Below are positions 19,939 through 29,578 of a stretch of DNA of 64,000 nucleotides, in pieces (the stretch's first letter is position 1; each line of letters starts with the position of its first letter). A program made the position numbers and the translations under genes. This stretch comes from Dyella amyloliquefaciens. Lineage in GTDB: Bacteria > Pseudomonadota > Gammaproteobacteria > Xanthomonadales > Rhodanobacteraceae. The notes under the pieces were generated by a model. The model searched no databases, had not been told where the DNA came from, and was given only the letters and a program-made list of their open reading frames with translations. The stretch spans positions 372,001-436,000 of the forward strand of contig NZ_SAYT01000002.1 in the NCBI RefSeq assembly GCF_004296575.1, read 5' to 3'.

Positions 19939-21059
19939 TGAACATCACGCACGTCGTGGAGAATCTCAATCGCGGCGGCCTGGAGCGCATGGTGCTCGAC
20001 CTGGTGCGCCTGCAGCAGCGCCAGGGCCATCATTGCCAGGTGGTTTGCCTGTACGAAGCCGGCGCATTGGCGCATGAGCTCGATGCGGTAGGGATTCCCG
20101 TGGTGGCCTGCAACAAGGGACCAGGGCTGGACCTGCGCGCGCTGGCCCGAGCGCGCCGCGCCATCGATCGGCACGACACCGACATCCTGCACACGCACAA
20201 CGCGGTGGCGCACTATCAGTCCGTGCTCGCCGCCTGCGGCCTGGACGTGCTGCGCGTGCTCAATACGCGCCACGGCATGGGTGCGGGGCAGCGTACCGGA
20301 CGCAAGGAGTGGCTGTATCGACGCTCGCTGCTACGCACGGACATGGTGGTTACCGTCTGCGAAGCCGCGCGGCGAAACGGCGTGGAGAAAGGCATGCTGC
20401 CCTCCTCCATCACGCGCGTGGTGCCCAACGGCATCGCGGTGGACCGCTTCACGCCCGCCTCGACGGACATGCGCGAGCGCCTGCTGACCCTGCTGGGACT
20501 GGATCGCCGCGCCCGGCTGATCGGCAATGTCGGCCGTCTCAACTGGACCAAGGACCAGGCCGGGCTCATCCGCGCATTCCGCCAGGTGTACCGGCAACAC
20601 CCCGAAGCCGCGCTGGTGCTCATCGGCGATGGCGAGCTGCGCAACGATCTCGAACACTGCGCGCTCGCCGAAGGCGTACGCGACGCCGTGCATTTCCTGG
20701 GCGACCGCAACGATGTGCGCGAACTGCTGCGGGGGTTGGACCTGTTCGTGCTTTCCTCGGTGAGCGAAGGCTATTCCATGGCCCTGCTGGAAGCATGCGC
20801 CGTGGCACTGCCCATCGTCGCCACCGACGTCGGCGGCAACGGCGAGATCATTCGCGACGGCCACACCGGCCTGCTGGTGGAGGCGGGCAATCCGGACGCC
20901 CTGGCACAGCGCATGCTTTCGTTATTGCAGGACCCGCAACGCGCCAGCGCCTTCGGACAGGCAGCCCGCGCCTGGGTGGAGCACCACGCTTCCATCGAGG
21001 CCATGGCCGATCGCTATCAACGCCTTTACCAGGACGCGGAGCAGCACGCATGCGCCTGA
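19938..21059 (+). CDS. GT4 glycosyltransferase
   Basis: This is a 373-residue GT-B glycosyltransferase. The N-terminal half has the NRGGLERMVLDL glycine-rich start. The C-terminal half has the GDGELRND donor loop and a SEGYSMALLEACAVALP segment carrying the family 4 EX7E motif. It is a cytoplasmic retaining enzyme that would add a sugar to the lipid-linked repeat unit. The start is translationally coupled to the ligase gene by TGATG. It overlaps the next gene by 10 bp. Donor and acceptor are unknown. Confidence 0.88.
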   Translation: MNITHVVENLNRGGLERMVLDLVRLQQRQGHHCQVVCLYEAGALAHELDAVGIPVVACNKGPGLDLRALARARRAIDRHDTDILHTHNAVAHYQSVLAACGLDVLRVLNTRHGMGAGQRTGRKEWLYRRSLLRTDMVVTVCEAARRNGVEKGMLPSSITRVVPNGIAVDRFTPASTDMRERLLTLLGLDRRARLIGNVGRLNWTKDQAGLIRAFRQVYRQHPEAALVLIGDGELRNDLEHCALAEGVRDAVHFLGDRNDVRELLRGLDLFVLSSVSEGYSMALLEACAVALPIVATDVGGNGEIIRDGHTGLLVEAGNPDALAQRMLSLLQDPQRASAFGQAARAWVEHHASIEAMADRYQRLYQDAEQHACA

Positions 21060-22231
21060 AGATTCTCGTGCTGACCAACCTGTTTCCCACACCGTGGGAT
21101 CCGTTGCGCAGTGCGTTCAATCGCCAGCAGTTCGAGCGGCTCGGCAAGCATCACGACGTGGATGTGCTGACCGCCGTGGATTTCCGTGAGCGCTTCACGC
21201 GCGAACGCTCGCCGCTGCGGCTATCCGACCTGCGCACCGATCACTTCATATTCTTCTACCCCCCTTTGATCGGCCGTTCGCTGCATGGCGTGTGCTGGCT
21301 GCTGTCGCTGCTGGCCCAGAAGTTCCGCCGGCTGCGCCACGCCAACCCCGACTGCATGCTGGTGAGCTGGGCTTATCCCGATGCGGCGGCGGCAAGCTGG
21401 CTGGCGCGACGACTGGGCGTCCCCTATGTCGTAAAGGTGCATGGCACCGACCTCAACGTGAAGGCGGAACAAGCATTGCTGCGCCCACAGATCCGCTACG
21501 CGCTGCAGGGCGCACAGGCCGTGGTGGCGGTCAGCCAGGCATTGGCCGACAAGGCCGTGGCGCTGGGCGCGGAGCCGTCGCGCGTGCATGTGCTCTACAA
21601 CGGCGTGGAGCAGAACCTGTTCTCGCCCGGCCCACGAAGCGAGGCGCGCGAGCGGCTGAAGCTTCCACAGAACGAACGCCTGCTGCTCTACGTGGGCAAT
21701 CTCAAGGACAGCAAGGGTTGCCTCGACCTGATCGAGACCTTCCCCCACGTGCTGTCGACCCGTCCCGATACGCGCCTGCTCTTCATCGGCACCGGTCCCT
21801 GCAAGGATGCCCTGTTGCAGCGAGCGGCCGCGCTGGGCTGTGCCGACCGCGTGCAACTGCTCGGCGCCATCGAGCACTTCGCCCTGGGCGACTGGTTCCG
21901 CGCGGCGGACCTGCTCTGCCTGCCCAGCCACAACGAGGGCGTACCCAACGTGGTACTGGAAGCGATGGCCTGCGGTACGCCGGTGGTGGCCACGCGCGTG
22001 GGAGGCATTCCCGAAGTCCTGCCCGATCATGCCGGCATCCTGGTCCCGGTCCGCGACCGCGTCGCACTGCGCTCCGCGCTGGTCGCGGCCCTGGCCGAGT
22101 CGTGGGACGCCGAGCGCATCGCCGCCCATGCCAGCCGGTTCCGCTGGGATGAAAACATCCGTCAACTGGGTGGCATCCTCCAGGCCGCGGCGATGACGCG
22201 CGCAGACGTGGTGGACTACTCCTCGCCCTGA
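21050..22231 (+). CDS. GT4 glycosyltransferase
   Basis: This is a 393-residue GT-B enzyme. It has a VKVHGTDLN segment, the LYNGVEQNLFSPG hinge, and NEGVPNVVLEAMACGTPVV followed by VGGIPEVL, the family 4 EX7E donor-site region. The ATG at 21050 is chosen because the protein then starts with the usual MRLKILVLTNLFP strand and overlaps the preceding gene by 10 bp. It is the last gene of the plus-strand run. The next gene is convergent, and only 7 bp separate the two stop codons. Confidence 0.88.
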   Translation: MRLKILVLTNLFPTPWDPLRSAFNRQQFERLGKHHDVDVLTAVDFRERFTRERSPLRLSDLRTDHFIFFYPPLIGRSLHGVCWLLSLLAQKFRRLRHANPDCMLVSWAYPDAAAASWLARRLGVPYVVKVHGTDLNVKAEQALLRPQIRYALQGAQAVVAVSQALADKAVALGAEPSRVHVLYNGVEQNLFSPGPRSEARERLKLPQNERLLLYVGNLKDSKGCLDLIETFPHVLSTRPDTRLLFIGTGPCKDALLQRAAALGCADRVQLLGAIEHFALGDWFRAADLLCLPSHNEGVPNVVLEAMACGTPVVATRVGGIPEVLPDHAGILVPVRDRVALRSALVAALAESWDAERIAAHASRFRWDENIRQLGGILQAAAMTRADVVDYSSP

Positions 22232-22238
22232 GCCCCGC

Positions 22239-24344
22239 CTATTTGTCCGGCGTCGGTGACACGATGACGCCGGGCGCGAGGGCCTGGTCGGCGAACATGA
22301 TGTCCATGCCGCGCTTCAGGCCTACGCGCGGCTCCCAGCCCAGCACATCGCGAACCACGCTCTGGTCGAAGTTGGCCAGCGGGCGCAGCGAATTCACGCG
22401 GTAGCGGGTCAAAGGAACGTTGCGACCAAGCAGCTTGCCCAGCGCTTCCACACCCAGCGCCAAGGCCAGCAGCAAACTCTTGGGCCAGCGTGTCAGGCGC
22501 AGTTCTTTGCCGCGCTTGCGCGACACGCGGGCGAGGTATTCACCCTGCGTCACGATGGCGGGATCAACGACGTGCACCAGCCGGCCACTCGCGGCCGGCG
22601 CGCAGGCTGCCAGCAACAGGGCATCCACCACGTCGTCCAGGTACACCAGCGGCAAGGTCTGCGAGGCCGAACCAACCGCGATCCAGCGGCCGGCAATCGC
22701 CAGGGTGCCGTTGGGCGTGGTGATTTCCGAGCCCGGCCCCACGATCTGGCCGGGACGGACCACCACCGCAGGCAGTCCCCGTTCGCGAATGGCGTCGCGC
22801 ACGTAGTTCTCCGCGACCAGCTTGGTCTGCGTATAGCTGCCGCGCCGCTCCGGATAGGGCTCCAGCGCCGAACTCTCGTGGATCGCCATCCATGGGTCGC
22901 GCCCCGCGTGATCGAGCACGCTCATCGAACTGACATACACCAGGCGCTGGGTGCCGTGCCGCAGGCAGGCATCGACCACGTTGCGCGTGCCCCACACCGT
23001 TGCTGCCTCGAATTCGCGCGGACCACCGCTCATCGCGGCGCCCACGTGATAAACCGTGCGCGCGCCCTGCACGGCTTGGTCCACGATGCGTGGATCGCCC
23101 AGGTCGCCGATCACCACTTGCTGCACCAACGATGCCAGCCTCGGATCGGGTCGACGCACCAGCACCCGCACGCGCTGCCCGCTGCGCCGCAACGCCGCCA
23201 GCAATGCGCGCCCGAGGAAACCGGATGCGCCCGTCACCAGGGCATCGACCGGCTCCAGGGTACCGAACCGATCGGCCAACTCCTGCTTCCGTTCCGCGTC
23301 CGCCCGCTGGCAAGCCTCTTCCATCCATGCAATGGGACGACGTCCGTCTTCCGCGCTGACCGGCGGCGGCGTGCCCTCGTGCAGCGCGCGCGCGAAAGCC
23401 TCCGCGCCCGCCTGGATGCCCGGCGAAGGACGCAGCATGCCCGTCGCAAATCGCACGACGTTCCACGGAACCCGGAACACGTCGCGCAAGGCGCCGAAGA
23501 ATGCGCCAGCCACGATGCCGATGAACTTCGGCCCGGGCCGTACGCGCCGCACGTGGCAAACCTGCAGGAAACGATCGGCCTCGATCACGCCGCGCGTCCC
23601 CTGCACCACCAGCCGATTCATCATTGGCCGCACGTTCCACGACAGCATCACGCGACCTGTGCCGCGCTCGCCTTCTGCGGTGGCCTGCCACTCGTCGAAC
23701 TTCAAGGTGCTGGATCGGCCCGTAGAGCGAAAGCGGATGTCCACGCGCTGCAGGTCGCCCAGGAAGGCTTCCAGCGTGTAAAGGCCATGCACGCCAAGAT
23801 CGCGGAACGGGTAGGAACCCTGCGCCACCATCGCCGGCAGCGGGCCGCCGCCGTAGGGCGCGTAGTCGGAACTGCGCCAGATGTCCACGGCAACGACGTC
23901 ACCGCAGGCACCGGACTTCACCAGCTCGCGCGCACGCATCACCATCGGGTCGAACAGGTCCGAATGGTCGACCGACAGCACCAGCCCGCGTTCCTGTGCT
24001 CGGGCAATCATCGCGTCGCATTCGGCAACGGATTCCGCCATCGGCTTCTCGACGAATACATGGCAGCCCATGTCCAGCGCACGCAGGCTCAACGCGCAAT
24101 GGCTGGACGGCGGCGTGAGCACATGGATCGCGTGCGGCTTGCGCGCGCCCAGTTCGTCCATGTCCGCGGTGGCGAGATCGAGCTTGAAGCTCGCCGCCAG
24201 CTTGCGCGCCGCCTCCAGGTCGAGGTCGCAGATGCCTACGATCTCCACGAAGTCCAGCCGCTGCAATGCTTCGATGTGATAGCGCGCCACATAACCGGCA
24301 CCCACGATGCCGATGCGCAGCTTGCCTCTTACAGGTGCGTTCAT
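22239..24344 (-). CDS. Fusion of Gfo/Idh/MocA oxidoreductase and NAD-dependent epimerase
   Basis: This 701-residue protein joins two sugar-nucleotide enzyme folds. Residues ~8-350 are a Gfo/Idh/MocA oxidoreductase with IGIVGAGYVARYH as the dinucleotide loop and VFVEKPMA as the conserved lysine segment. Residues ~365-680 are an extended SDR epimerase/dehydratase with VTGASGFLGRALL, the YVSSMS strand and a YTQTK Tyr-x-x-x-Lys pair. The two domains may act in sequence on one nucleotide sugar, for example oxidation followed by reduction or epimerisation. The reading frame is continuous, so the fusion is not caused by a frameshift visible here. The start overlaps the upstream glycosyltransferase by ATGA. 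Confidence 0.88.
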   Translation of the reverse strand: MNAPVRGKLRIGIVGAGYVARYHIEALQRLDFVEIVGICDLDLEAARKLAASFKLDLATADMDELGARKPHAIHVLTPPSSHCALSLRALDMGCHVFVEKPMAESVAECDAMIARAQERGLVLSVDHSDLFDPMVMRARELVKSGACGDVVAVDIWRSSDYAPYGGGPLPAMVAQGSYPFRDLGVHGLYTLEAFLGDLQRVDIRFRSTGRSSTLKFDEWQATAEGERGTGRVMLSWNVRPMMNRLVVQGTRGVIEADRFLQVCHVRRVRPGPKFIGIVAGAFFGALRDVFRVPWNVVRFATGMLRPSPGIQAGAEAFARALHEGTPPPVSAEDGRRPIAWMEEACQRADAERKQELADRFGTLEPVDALVTGASGFLGRALLAALRRSGQRVRVLVRRPDPRLASLVQQVVIGDLGDPRIVDQAVQGARTVYHVGAAMSGGPREFEAATVWGTRNVVDACLRHGTQRLVYVSSMSVLDHAGRDPWMAIHESSALEPYPERRGSYTQTKLVAENYVRDAIRERGLPAVVVRPGQIVGPGSEITTPNGTLAIAGRWIAVGSASQTLPLVYLDDVVDALLLAACAPAASGRLVHVVDPAIVTQGEYLARVSRKRGKELRLTRWPKSLLLALALGVEALGKLLGRNVPLTRYRVNSLRPLANFDQSVVRDVLGWEPRVGLKRGMDIMFADQALAPGVIVSPTPDK

Positions 24345-25531
24345 TCCGATACCCGACGATCAGCAAAAGTCATGTCCGCCGCGGCGATGGATGTGGCAAC
24401 TTCGCTCAGCACGTCCTCGACGCGACGGTCCCAGGTCTGGTCGGCCACGGCCGCCATGCGCTCGGCGGCGCCTTGTTCCGGACCATCGGCCAGGACCTGT
24501 TCCAGGCCGGCCAGGAAGTCCTCACGTCCCTCGGCAATACGTACCACCGACGCGAAGCGCGCGATTTCCGCATTGCCCACCGCGACGATCGGCTTGCCCG
24601 TCGCAAGATACTCGCGCAGCTTGAGCGGGTTGGCGTTCTCCACCTGGCGGTTGCGCCGGTAGGGAATGATCGCCGCATCGAATGCCTTGGCCCACGCAGG
24701 AAGCGAAGCGTAGGGCTGCGCTCCGGCGAGCACGACATTCGGCAGTGCAGCGAGTTCGGGCACCTTGATCGCCGCGTACCCCACGAGCAGGAACGTCCAT
24801 TGCGGTCGCGCGTGTGCCAGCCAGGCGATCAGTTCCACGTCGATCCATTCGTGGATCGAGCCGAAGTAGCCCACGACCGGATGAGGAAGGTCGCGCCCCG
24901 CAGCCGGAATGACGGTCGCCGCCTCGGAGGCCTGCGCAAACATCTTCGCATCCACGCCATGCGGCGAAAAATGCGTATTGGCATTCAACGCCCGCTTGGC
25001 CGCCAGCAGCGACGGCGGCGCCACGAACACCATGTCGGCCTTGCGCGTCAGTGCCAGATCGCTGGCCGCGATGACTTCGGCATCGACACCAGGATGCGCT
25101 GCATAGTCGTCGATGCAGTAGTACACGCAGAAGGCTTCGCCGAGTCGCTTGGCGAGGAACCCCGGATGCGGCGTCACGAACCAGGATATGCGCTGCCTCG
25201 CGCCGAGCACGCGCATCGCACGACGCAGTGCCCACTGCCCGAACAGGCGGTTGAACAGGCTGACCCCGGGAATCCGTCGGAACGGCAGCTGCGGCACGGT
25301 GCAGTGCCACAGGTTGTCGTCGACGCGGCGCGGCGTGCGCAAGGCCTCGCGAATCTTGCGGAAGGCGCGGCGCACATCCCGCCCGCTCGCTTGAGGCGCA
25401 CGCATGCCCGGCGAGTCCACGTAGAGCACCGGCATGGTGGCCGCCAGGCGAATGGCCACGTGATGGCTGCTGGTGCGGTTTTCCGCATACCAGTCATTGC
25501 CGAAATAGACGACCCCGTACTGCCCTAGCAT
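24341..25531 (-). CDS. GT4-like glycosyltransferase
   Basis: This is a 396-residue GT-B protein. It has a VGYFGSIHEWID donor-domain start and an ENANPLKLREYLATGKPIVA segment typical of family 4-like transferases in exopolysaccharide loci. The ATG at 25531 is preceded by GGAGGGGG, an unusually strong ribosome site; longer readings run into the intergenic region. The N-terminal half has VVYFGNDWYAENRTSSH, common in such sugar transferases. It forms a two-gene minus-strand operon with the oxidoreductase-epimerase fusion. Confidence 0.83.
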   Translation of the reverse strand: MLGQYGVVYFGNDWYAENRTSSHHVAIRLAATMPVLYVDSPGMRAPQASGRDVRRAFRKIREALRTPRRVDDNLWHCTVPQLPFRRIPGVSLFNRLFGQWALRRAMRVLGARQRISWFVTPHPGFLAKRLGEAFCVYYCIDDYAAHPGVDAEVIAASDLALTRKADMVFVAPPSLLAAKRALNANTHFSPHGVDAKMFAQASEAATVIPAAGRDLPHPVVGYFGSIHEWIDVELIAWLAHARPQWTFLLVGYAAIKVPELAALPNVVLAGAQPYASLPAWAKAFDAAIIPYRRNRQVENANPLKLREYLATGKPIVAVGNAEIARFASVVRIAEGREDFLAGLEQVLADGPEQGAAERMAAVADQTWDRRVEDVLSEVATSIAAADMTFADRRVSE

Positions 25532-25937
25532 GCCCCCTCCCGCGCGAGGGGCCGATGCGGAACCACCATGTTCCGTCCCCTGTCCGGTTTGTCCCGGGAA
25601 GCACTGGCTGCCGCGCTGCGCGGCAGGCCCATCGGTGCTTCGTCCGGGGTTCTCGCTGCCTGTAAGCAGGCACAACGAGCCTATCGGAACGGCCAGGGCG
25701 CTCCCATCCGTCGAATTGCCAAGGCACTCGCCGCGAATCCGGAACCAGACCTGCCAAATCCCGTGACACGGCGCGCATATTCACCGGCACATCGGCCGTT
25801 TGTCATAGCCTGTCGGTGGCATGCCCACACTGCCTATGTGCCAATGGATATCGGGCGCGCAACAGGACACAGTGAGCATGTGACGGACGACGCGTGAACG
25901 AATGCGCCGTCCGAAGACGGATCAGGGGGAACTCGGA
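25532..25937. other. Divergent intergenic region
   Basis: About 400 bp separate the minus-strand glycosyltransferase start from the plus-strand deacetylase start. Both operons must have promoters here. I saw no convincing sigma-70 pair, no repeat and no plausible small gene. Short open frames lack ribosome sites and recognisable protein features. Confidence 0.5.
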
Positions 25938-26612
25938 ATGGATCCGTCGCGCCAGGCGTCCTTCGCGCGAGCCGTCATCATGACTTTTCGACCCAAGAAG
26001 ATGCGAATGCTGGAATGGTTTCCGGACGCGGTGATTTCCACCCGCGGTCCGCATTCCGCGAAAGCGTTGTACCTGACTTTCGACGATGGCCCGAACCCCG
26101 CGCACACGCCGGCCCTGCTCGAGCTGCTGAAGCAACATGGCGCCAAGGCCACGTTCTTCCTGATCGGTCGCGAAGCAGAACGGCATCCGTCCCTGGTATG
26201 GCGCATCGTCGAGGACGGCCACAGCCTGGGCAATCATTCGTACACGCATCCCCAGTTCCACGCGCTCTCGCACCGCGAGCAATGGCATGAAGTCCAGCGC
26301 ACCGACCAGGTACTGCACGGCTTCGACGGGCGTCGCCATCACCGCTTCCGTCCGCCGCGCGGGGTGTTCTCACCCGCACTGGCGCTGCGCTTCGCGCTGA
26401 ATCGCCGAAACCTCGCCTACTGGTCGTACGACACGCTGGACTACCAGGGTCGCAAGCCGGAAGAACTGGCCGCACGCCTGCGCGCCGAACCGCCACGCGC
26501 CGGTGACGTAATGCTGATGCACGACGACAGCGATTGCTCGCGCCACATGCTCGAGGAGCTGCTGCCCGAATGGAAGCAAAACGGCTTCACCTTTCCTGCG
26601 CTGCCCGCATGA
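25938..26612 (+). CDS. Polysaccharide deacetylase (NodB domain)
   Basis: This compact 224-residue NodB-type deacetylase has all classical motifs: TFDDGPN (motif 1), NHSYTH (motif 2, HxxxH), RPPRG (motif 3) and LMHDD (motif 5). It should be an active metal-dependent N- or O-deacetylase. No signal peptide is evident. The ATG at 25938 has AGGGGGA 7 bp upstream. It heads a four-gene operon with a related deacetylase-like protein, a methyltransferase and a GT2. It differs in size and sequence from the NodB protein at 16156, so it is not a simple duplicate. Confidence 0.9.
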   Translation: MDPSRQASFARAVIMTFRPKKMRMLEWFPDAVISTRGPHSAKALYLTFDDGPNPAHTPALLELLKQHGAKATFFLIGREAERHPSLVWRIVEDGHSLGNHSYTHPQFHALSHREQWHEVQRTDQVLHGFDGRRHHRFRPPRGVFSPALALRFALNRRNLAYWSYDTLDYQGRKPEELAARLRAEPPRAGDVMLMHDDSDCSRHMLEELLPEWKQNGFTFPALPA

Positions 26613-26640
26613 ACGACGCGGCAGCCACAGGGGTACCTTC

Positions 26641-27882
26641 ATGATCCAGCCCATGCTTATCGCGCTGCTAGTCGCTGCCACGCTTGCGGCGGCGCTGTGC
26701 ACAGTGGCCTGGCTGGCCATCCGCTCGCGCAACATGCAGGTATGGCTGGGCAGCTACCTGCGACGCCGCAGGCCGCCCGCGGTTGCCGGCCCGGTGCACG
26801 TGATGTTCTGCTTCGTCGACCATTACGAACCCGCCTGGGGTCGCGTCGACCTGGAAACACAGCGGCGCCGGGTCGATCGCTGGCACCGCGACTACCCCGC
26901 CATGGCGTCGCAGCATCAGGACGCGGACGGCCGCCCACCGCAGCACAGCTTCTTCTACCCGGAAGAGGAATACCTGCCCGAGCATCTGGAAAAGATCGCC
27001 GACCTCTGCGCCAAGGGCTATGGCGAGATCGAGATCCACCTGCACCACGACAACGACACGCCCGAAAACTTCCGCGCCACCATCTCGCGCTTCAACGAAC
27101 TGCTGCATGCGCGGCATGGTGCGCTGTCCCGCGATCCGCGCACGGGACAACTCCGCTTCGGCTTCATCCACGGCAACTGGTCGCTGGACAACTCGCGCGC
27201 CGATGGCCGCTGGTGCGGACTCAACAACGAACTGATCCTGCTGCGCGAACTGGGCTGCTATGCGGACTTCACCCTGCCCTCCGCGCCCAGCGAGACTCAG
27301 ACGCGCACGATCAACGCGATCTACTACGCCACCGACGACCCCTGCTGCCCCAAGTCGCACGACACCGGCGTAGCGGTAACGGTCGGCGGCCAGGCCAGTG
27401 GCGACCTGATGATCGTGCAGGGACCGCTGGGACTGGACTGGAAGCGCCGGCGCAAGGGCATCATGCCGCGCATCGAGAACGCCGATGTGCGGCACAGCTG
27501 CCCGCCGACGCCCGAGCGGGTGGATGCATGGATACGTACCGGCATCCATGTCGAAGGCCGCCCGGATTGGGTCTTCGTGAAGATCCACACGCACGGCACC
27601 CAGGAGCGCGACATGGACACCTTGCTGGGCGCCCCGGCCCACGCCATGCATGCGCACCTGGAGCGCCACTACAACGACGGCGAGCGCCACGTGCTCCACT
27701 ACGTCACCGCCCGCGAGATGTACAACATCATCAAGGCAGCCGAAGCCGGCCTGGAAGGCAATCCTGCGCGCTACCGCGACTTCGAGCTGCCACCGCCACC
27801 CGGCGTGACGAAGTGGAATGCCCAGACAGCGCCGGACCCATCCCTCACTGAAGCCATCGCCGGCAATGCCGGGCGGGAGTGA
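26641..27882 (+). CDS. Membrane-anchored deacetylase-like protein of unknown function
   Basis: This 413-residue protein has an N-terminal membrane helix (~4-27) and a large domain with acidic and histidine motifs: CFVDHYEPAW, IEIHLHHDND, FIHGNWSLDN and KIHTHG. The arrangement suggests a metal-dependent beta/alpha barrel related to NodB deacetylases or glycoside hydrolases, but the standard TFDDG and HxxxH motifs are absent. Position after a true NodB deacetylase in an exopolysaccharide operon suggests a periplasmic role in chain modification. Function is inferred, not recognised. Confidence 0.7.
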   Translation: MIQPMLIALLVAATLAAALCTVAWLAIRSRNMQVWLGSYLRRRRPPAVAGPVHVMFCFVDHYEPAWGRVDLETQRRRVDRWHRDYPAMASQHQDADGRPPQHSFFYPEEEYLPEHLEKIADLCAKGYGEIEIHLHHDNDTPENFRATISRFNELLHARHGALSRDPRTGQLRFGFIHGNWSLDNSRADGRWCGLNNELILLRELGCYADFTLPSAPSETQTRTINAIYYATDDPCCPKSHDTGVAVTVGGQASGDLMIVQGPLGLDWKRRRKGIMPRIENADVRHSCPPTPERVDAWIRTGIHVEGRPDWVFVKIHTHGTQERDMDTLLGAPAHAMHAHLERHYNDGERHVLHYVTAREMYNIIKAAEAGLEGNPARYRDFELPPPPGVTKWNAQTAPDPSLTEAIAGNAGRE

Positions 27883-27887
27883 CTGCG

Positions 27888-28829
27888 ATGCATTGGCGCA
27901 CAAAGGGCCTGGTGCAGAAAGTGCTCGGTCACATACCCGGCGGGGAGCGCGCGCATTACCTGCTGCAACGCCGTTTCGGCGGCCTGCGCGGGTTCACCCG
28001 TGAGTTCGATATCAAGATGGACGATTGGCGCCTGATGGTCGGCCACCTGCATCAGGCCGGCCGTCCCGTCCCAGGGGCCCGGTTGTTCGAGATCGGCAGC
28101 GGCTGGTACCCCACTTTCCCCTTCGCCTGTTATCTCGGTGGCGCACGACAGGTCATCACGGTCGATCTGAATCGGCACATCAAGCCTGAACTGGTGCGCG
28201 ACTGCGCCGACAACCTCGCGCGCCACGTCGGCCTGATCGCGACCAGCTGCGGCGTGCCCGAGGACGAGGTGAGAAATCGGCAGGAACAACTGGCGCGCCG
28301 TCTGCGCGAGAGCGACGACGTGGGATTCGCAACGGATGGCGTGGTGGTCTACGACGCGCCCGCCGATGCCTCGCGCACCTCGCTGCCTGCGCAGCAGCTG
28401 GATTGCGTGTTCTCCAACAGCGTGCTGGAACACGTGTTGCCGGAAGCGGTGGACGGCATCTATCGCGAGGCACTGCGCATACTCGCGCCAGGGGGCATGA
28501 TGTTCCATTCGGTCAACTGCGGCGACCACTACGCCTATGTCGACCGGCGCATCAACCAGCTCAACTACCTGCAGTATTCGGACCGCGAGTGGCGACGCTG
28601 GGACAACGCCTTCCTTTACCAGAACCGCATGCGTGCCTTCGAATTCGTCGAGCGCGCCGTCGCGCTCGGCTTCGACATCGTGCTCAACACCGAGTGTGCG
28701 CGCGAAAAACGACTGGCCGAACTGGCACAGATGAACGTCCACCCCCAGTTCGCGCACATCCCACCCGAAAAACTGTGCGTGACGTCGATCGATTTCATCG
28801 GGCGCAAGCAGCCGCTGTGGGCGACATGA
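27888..28829 (+). CDS. SAM-dependent methyltransferase (class I fold)
   Basis: This 313-residue protein has a class I methyltransferase core. LFEIGSGWYP is the SAM-binding glycine loop, VDLN the acidic end of strand 2, and FSNSVLEHV with LAPGG the motif 4/5 region. Similar enzymes in polysaccharide loci methylate sugars or terminate chains. The ATG at 27888 follows GGGAG by 8 bp; a GTG at 27879 would add three residues. The stop overlaps the next gene by ATGA. The substrate is unknown. Confidence 0.82.
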   Translation: MHWRTKGLVQKVLGHIPGGERAHYLLQRRFGGLRGFTREFDIKMDDWRLMVGHLHQAGRPVPGARLFEIGSGWYPTFPFACYLGGARQVITVDLNRHIKPELVRDCADNLARHVGLIATSCGVPEDEVRNRQEQLARRLRESDDVGFATDGVVVYDAPADASRTSLPAQQLDCVFSNSVLEHVLPEAVDGIYREALRILAPGGMMFHSVNCGDHYAYVDRRINQLNYLQYSDREWRRWDNAFLYQNRMRAFEFVERAVALGFDIVLNTECAREKRLAELAQMNVHPQFAHIPPEKLCVTSIDFIGRKQPLWAT

Positions 28830-29578
28830 CCACGTCGCTCGTCAGCGTCATCATGCCGGCATACAACGCCGGCCAAACCATCCGCAGCGCGGTGCTTTCG
28901 GTGCTGTCGCAGAGTTACCCATCGTGGGAACTGGTCATCGTGGACGACTGCTCCACCGACGGCACGGCCGGGCTGGTCGACTCGCTGGCCGCGGTCGACG
29001 AACGCATCCGCGTCATCCACGCCGGAACGAACAGCGGCGTGGCCGCTGCACGCAACCTGGCGGTCGCGGCGGCACGCGGCTCCCATATCGCCTTTCTCGA
29101 CAGCGACGACGGGTGGCATCCGGACAAGCTCGAACGGCAGATGCAGCACATGGAAGAGAGCCGCGCGCTGGTCTGCTACGCCCCCTATGACCGCGTGGCG
29201 GAAGACGGCCGGCTGCTTTCGCATGTCCGCCCGCCGGCCGCGGTGAGCTACGAACAGATGCTTCGCAGCAACCACATCGGCAATCTCACCGGCATCTACG
29301 ACCGCTGCCTCGGCGACGCAGCCTTCCGCCGGGTGGGTCACGAAGACTATGTGTTCTGGCTGGAAATGGTGCGCCGTGCAGGGGGCGCCACCTGCGTGCC
29401 CAGCGACCACGCCCTCGCCTACTACCTGGTGCGCGACGGCTCGGTCTCGGCGGACAAATGGCGCGCCGCGCGCTGGCAGTGGCGCATCTACCGGGACGTG
29501 GCCCGTCTGGGCTGGCTGTCGTCGTCCCAGCACATGTGCCACTACGCGTGGCAGGCCGTGATGAAGCGCGTGGTCTAG
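28826..29578 (+). CDS. GT2 glycosyltransferase
   Basis: This 250-residue GT-A glycosyltransferase has SVIMPAYNAG at the N-terminus, VDDCSTDGT for nucleotide binding and FLDSDDGW containing the metal-binding DxD-like motif. The HEDYVFWLEM segment is a likely catalytic acidic region. It is soluble, with no membrane helices. Start and preceding stop overlap (ATGA). Its TAG is shared head-on with the TAG of the flippase gene on the other strand through one CTAG at 29575-29578. Confidence 0.88.
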   Translation: MTTSLVSVIMPAYNAGQTIRSAVLSVLSQSYPSWELVIVDDCSTDGTAGLVDSLAAVDERIRVIHAGTNSGVAAARNLAVAAARGSHIAFLDSDDGWHPDKLERQMQHMEESRALVCYAPYDRVAEDGRLLSHVRPPAAVSYEQMLRSNHIGNLTGIYDRCLGDAAFRRVGHEDYVFWLEMVRRAGGATCVPSDHALAYYLVRDGSVSADKWRAARWQWRIYRDVARLGWLSSSQHMCHYAWQAVMKRVV

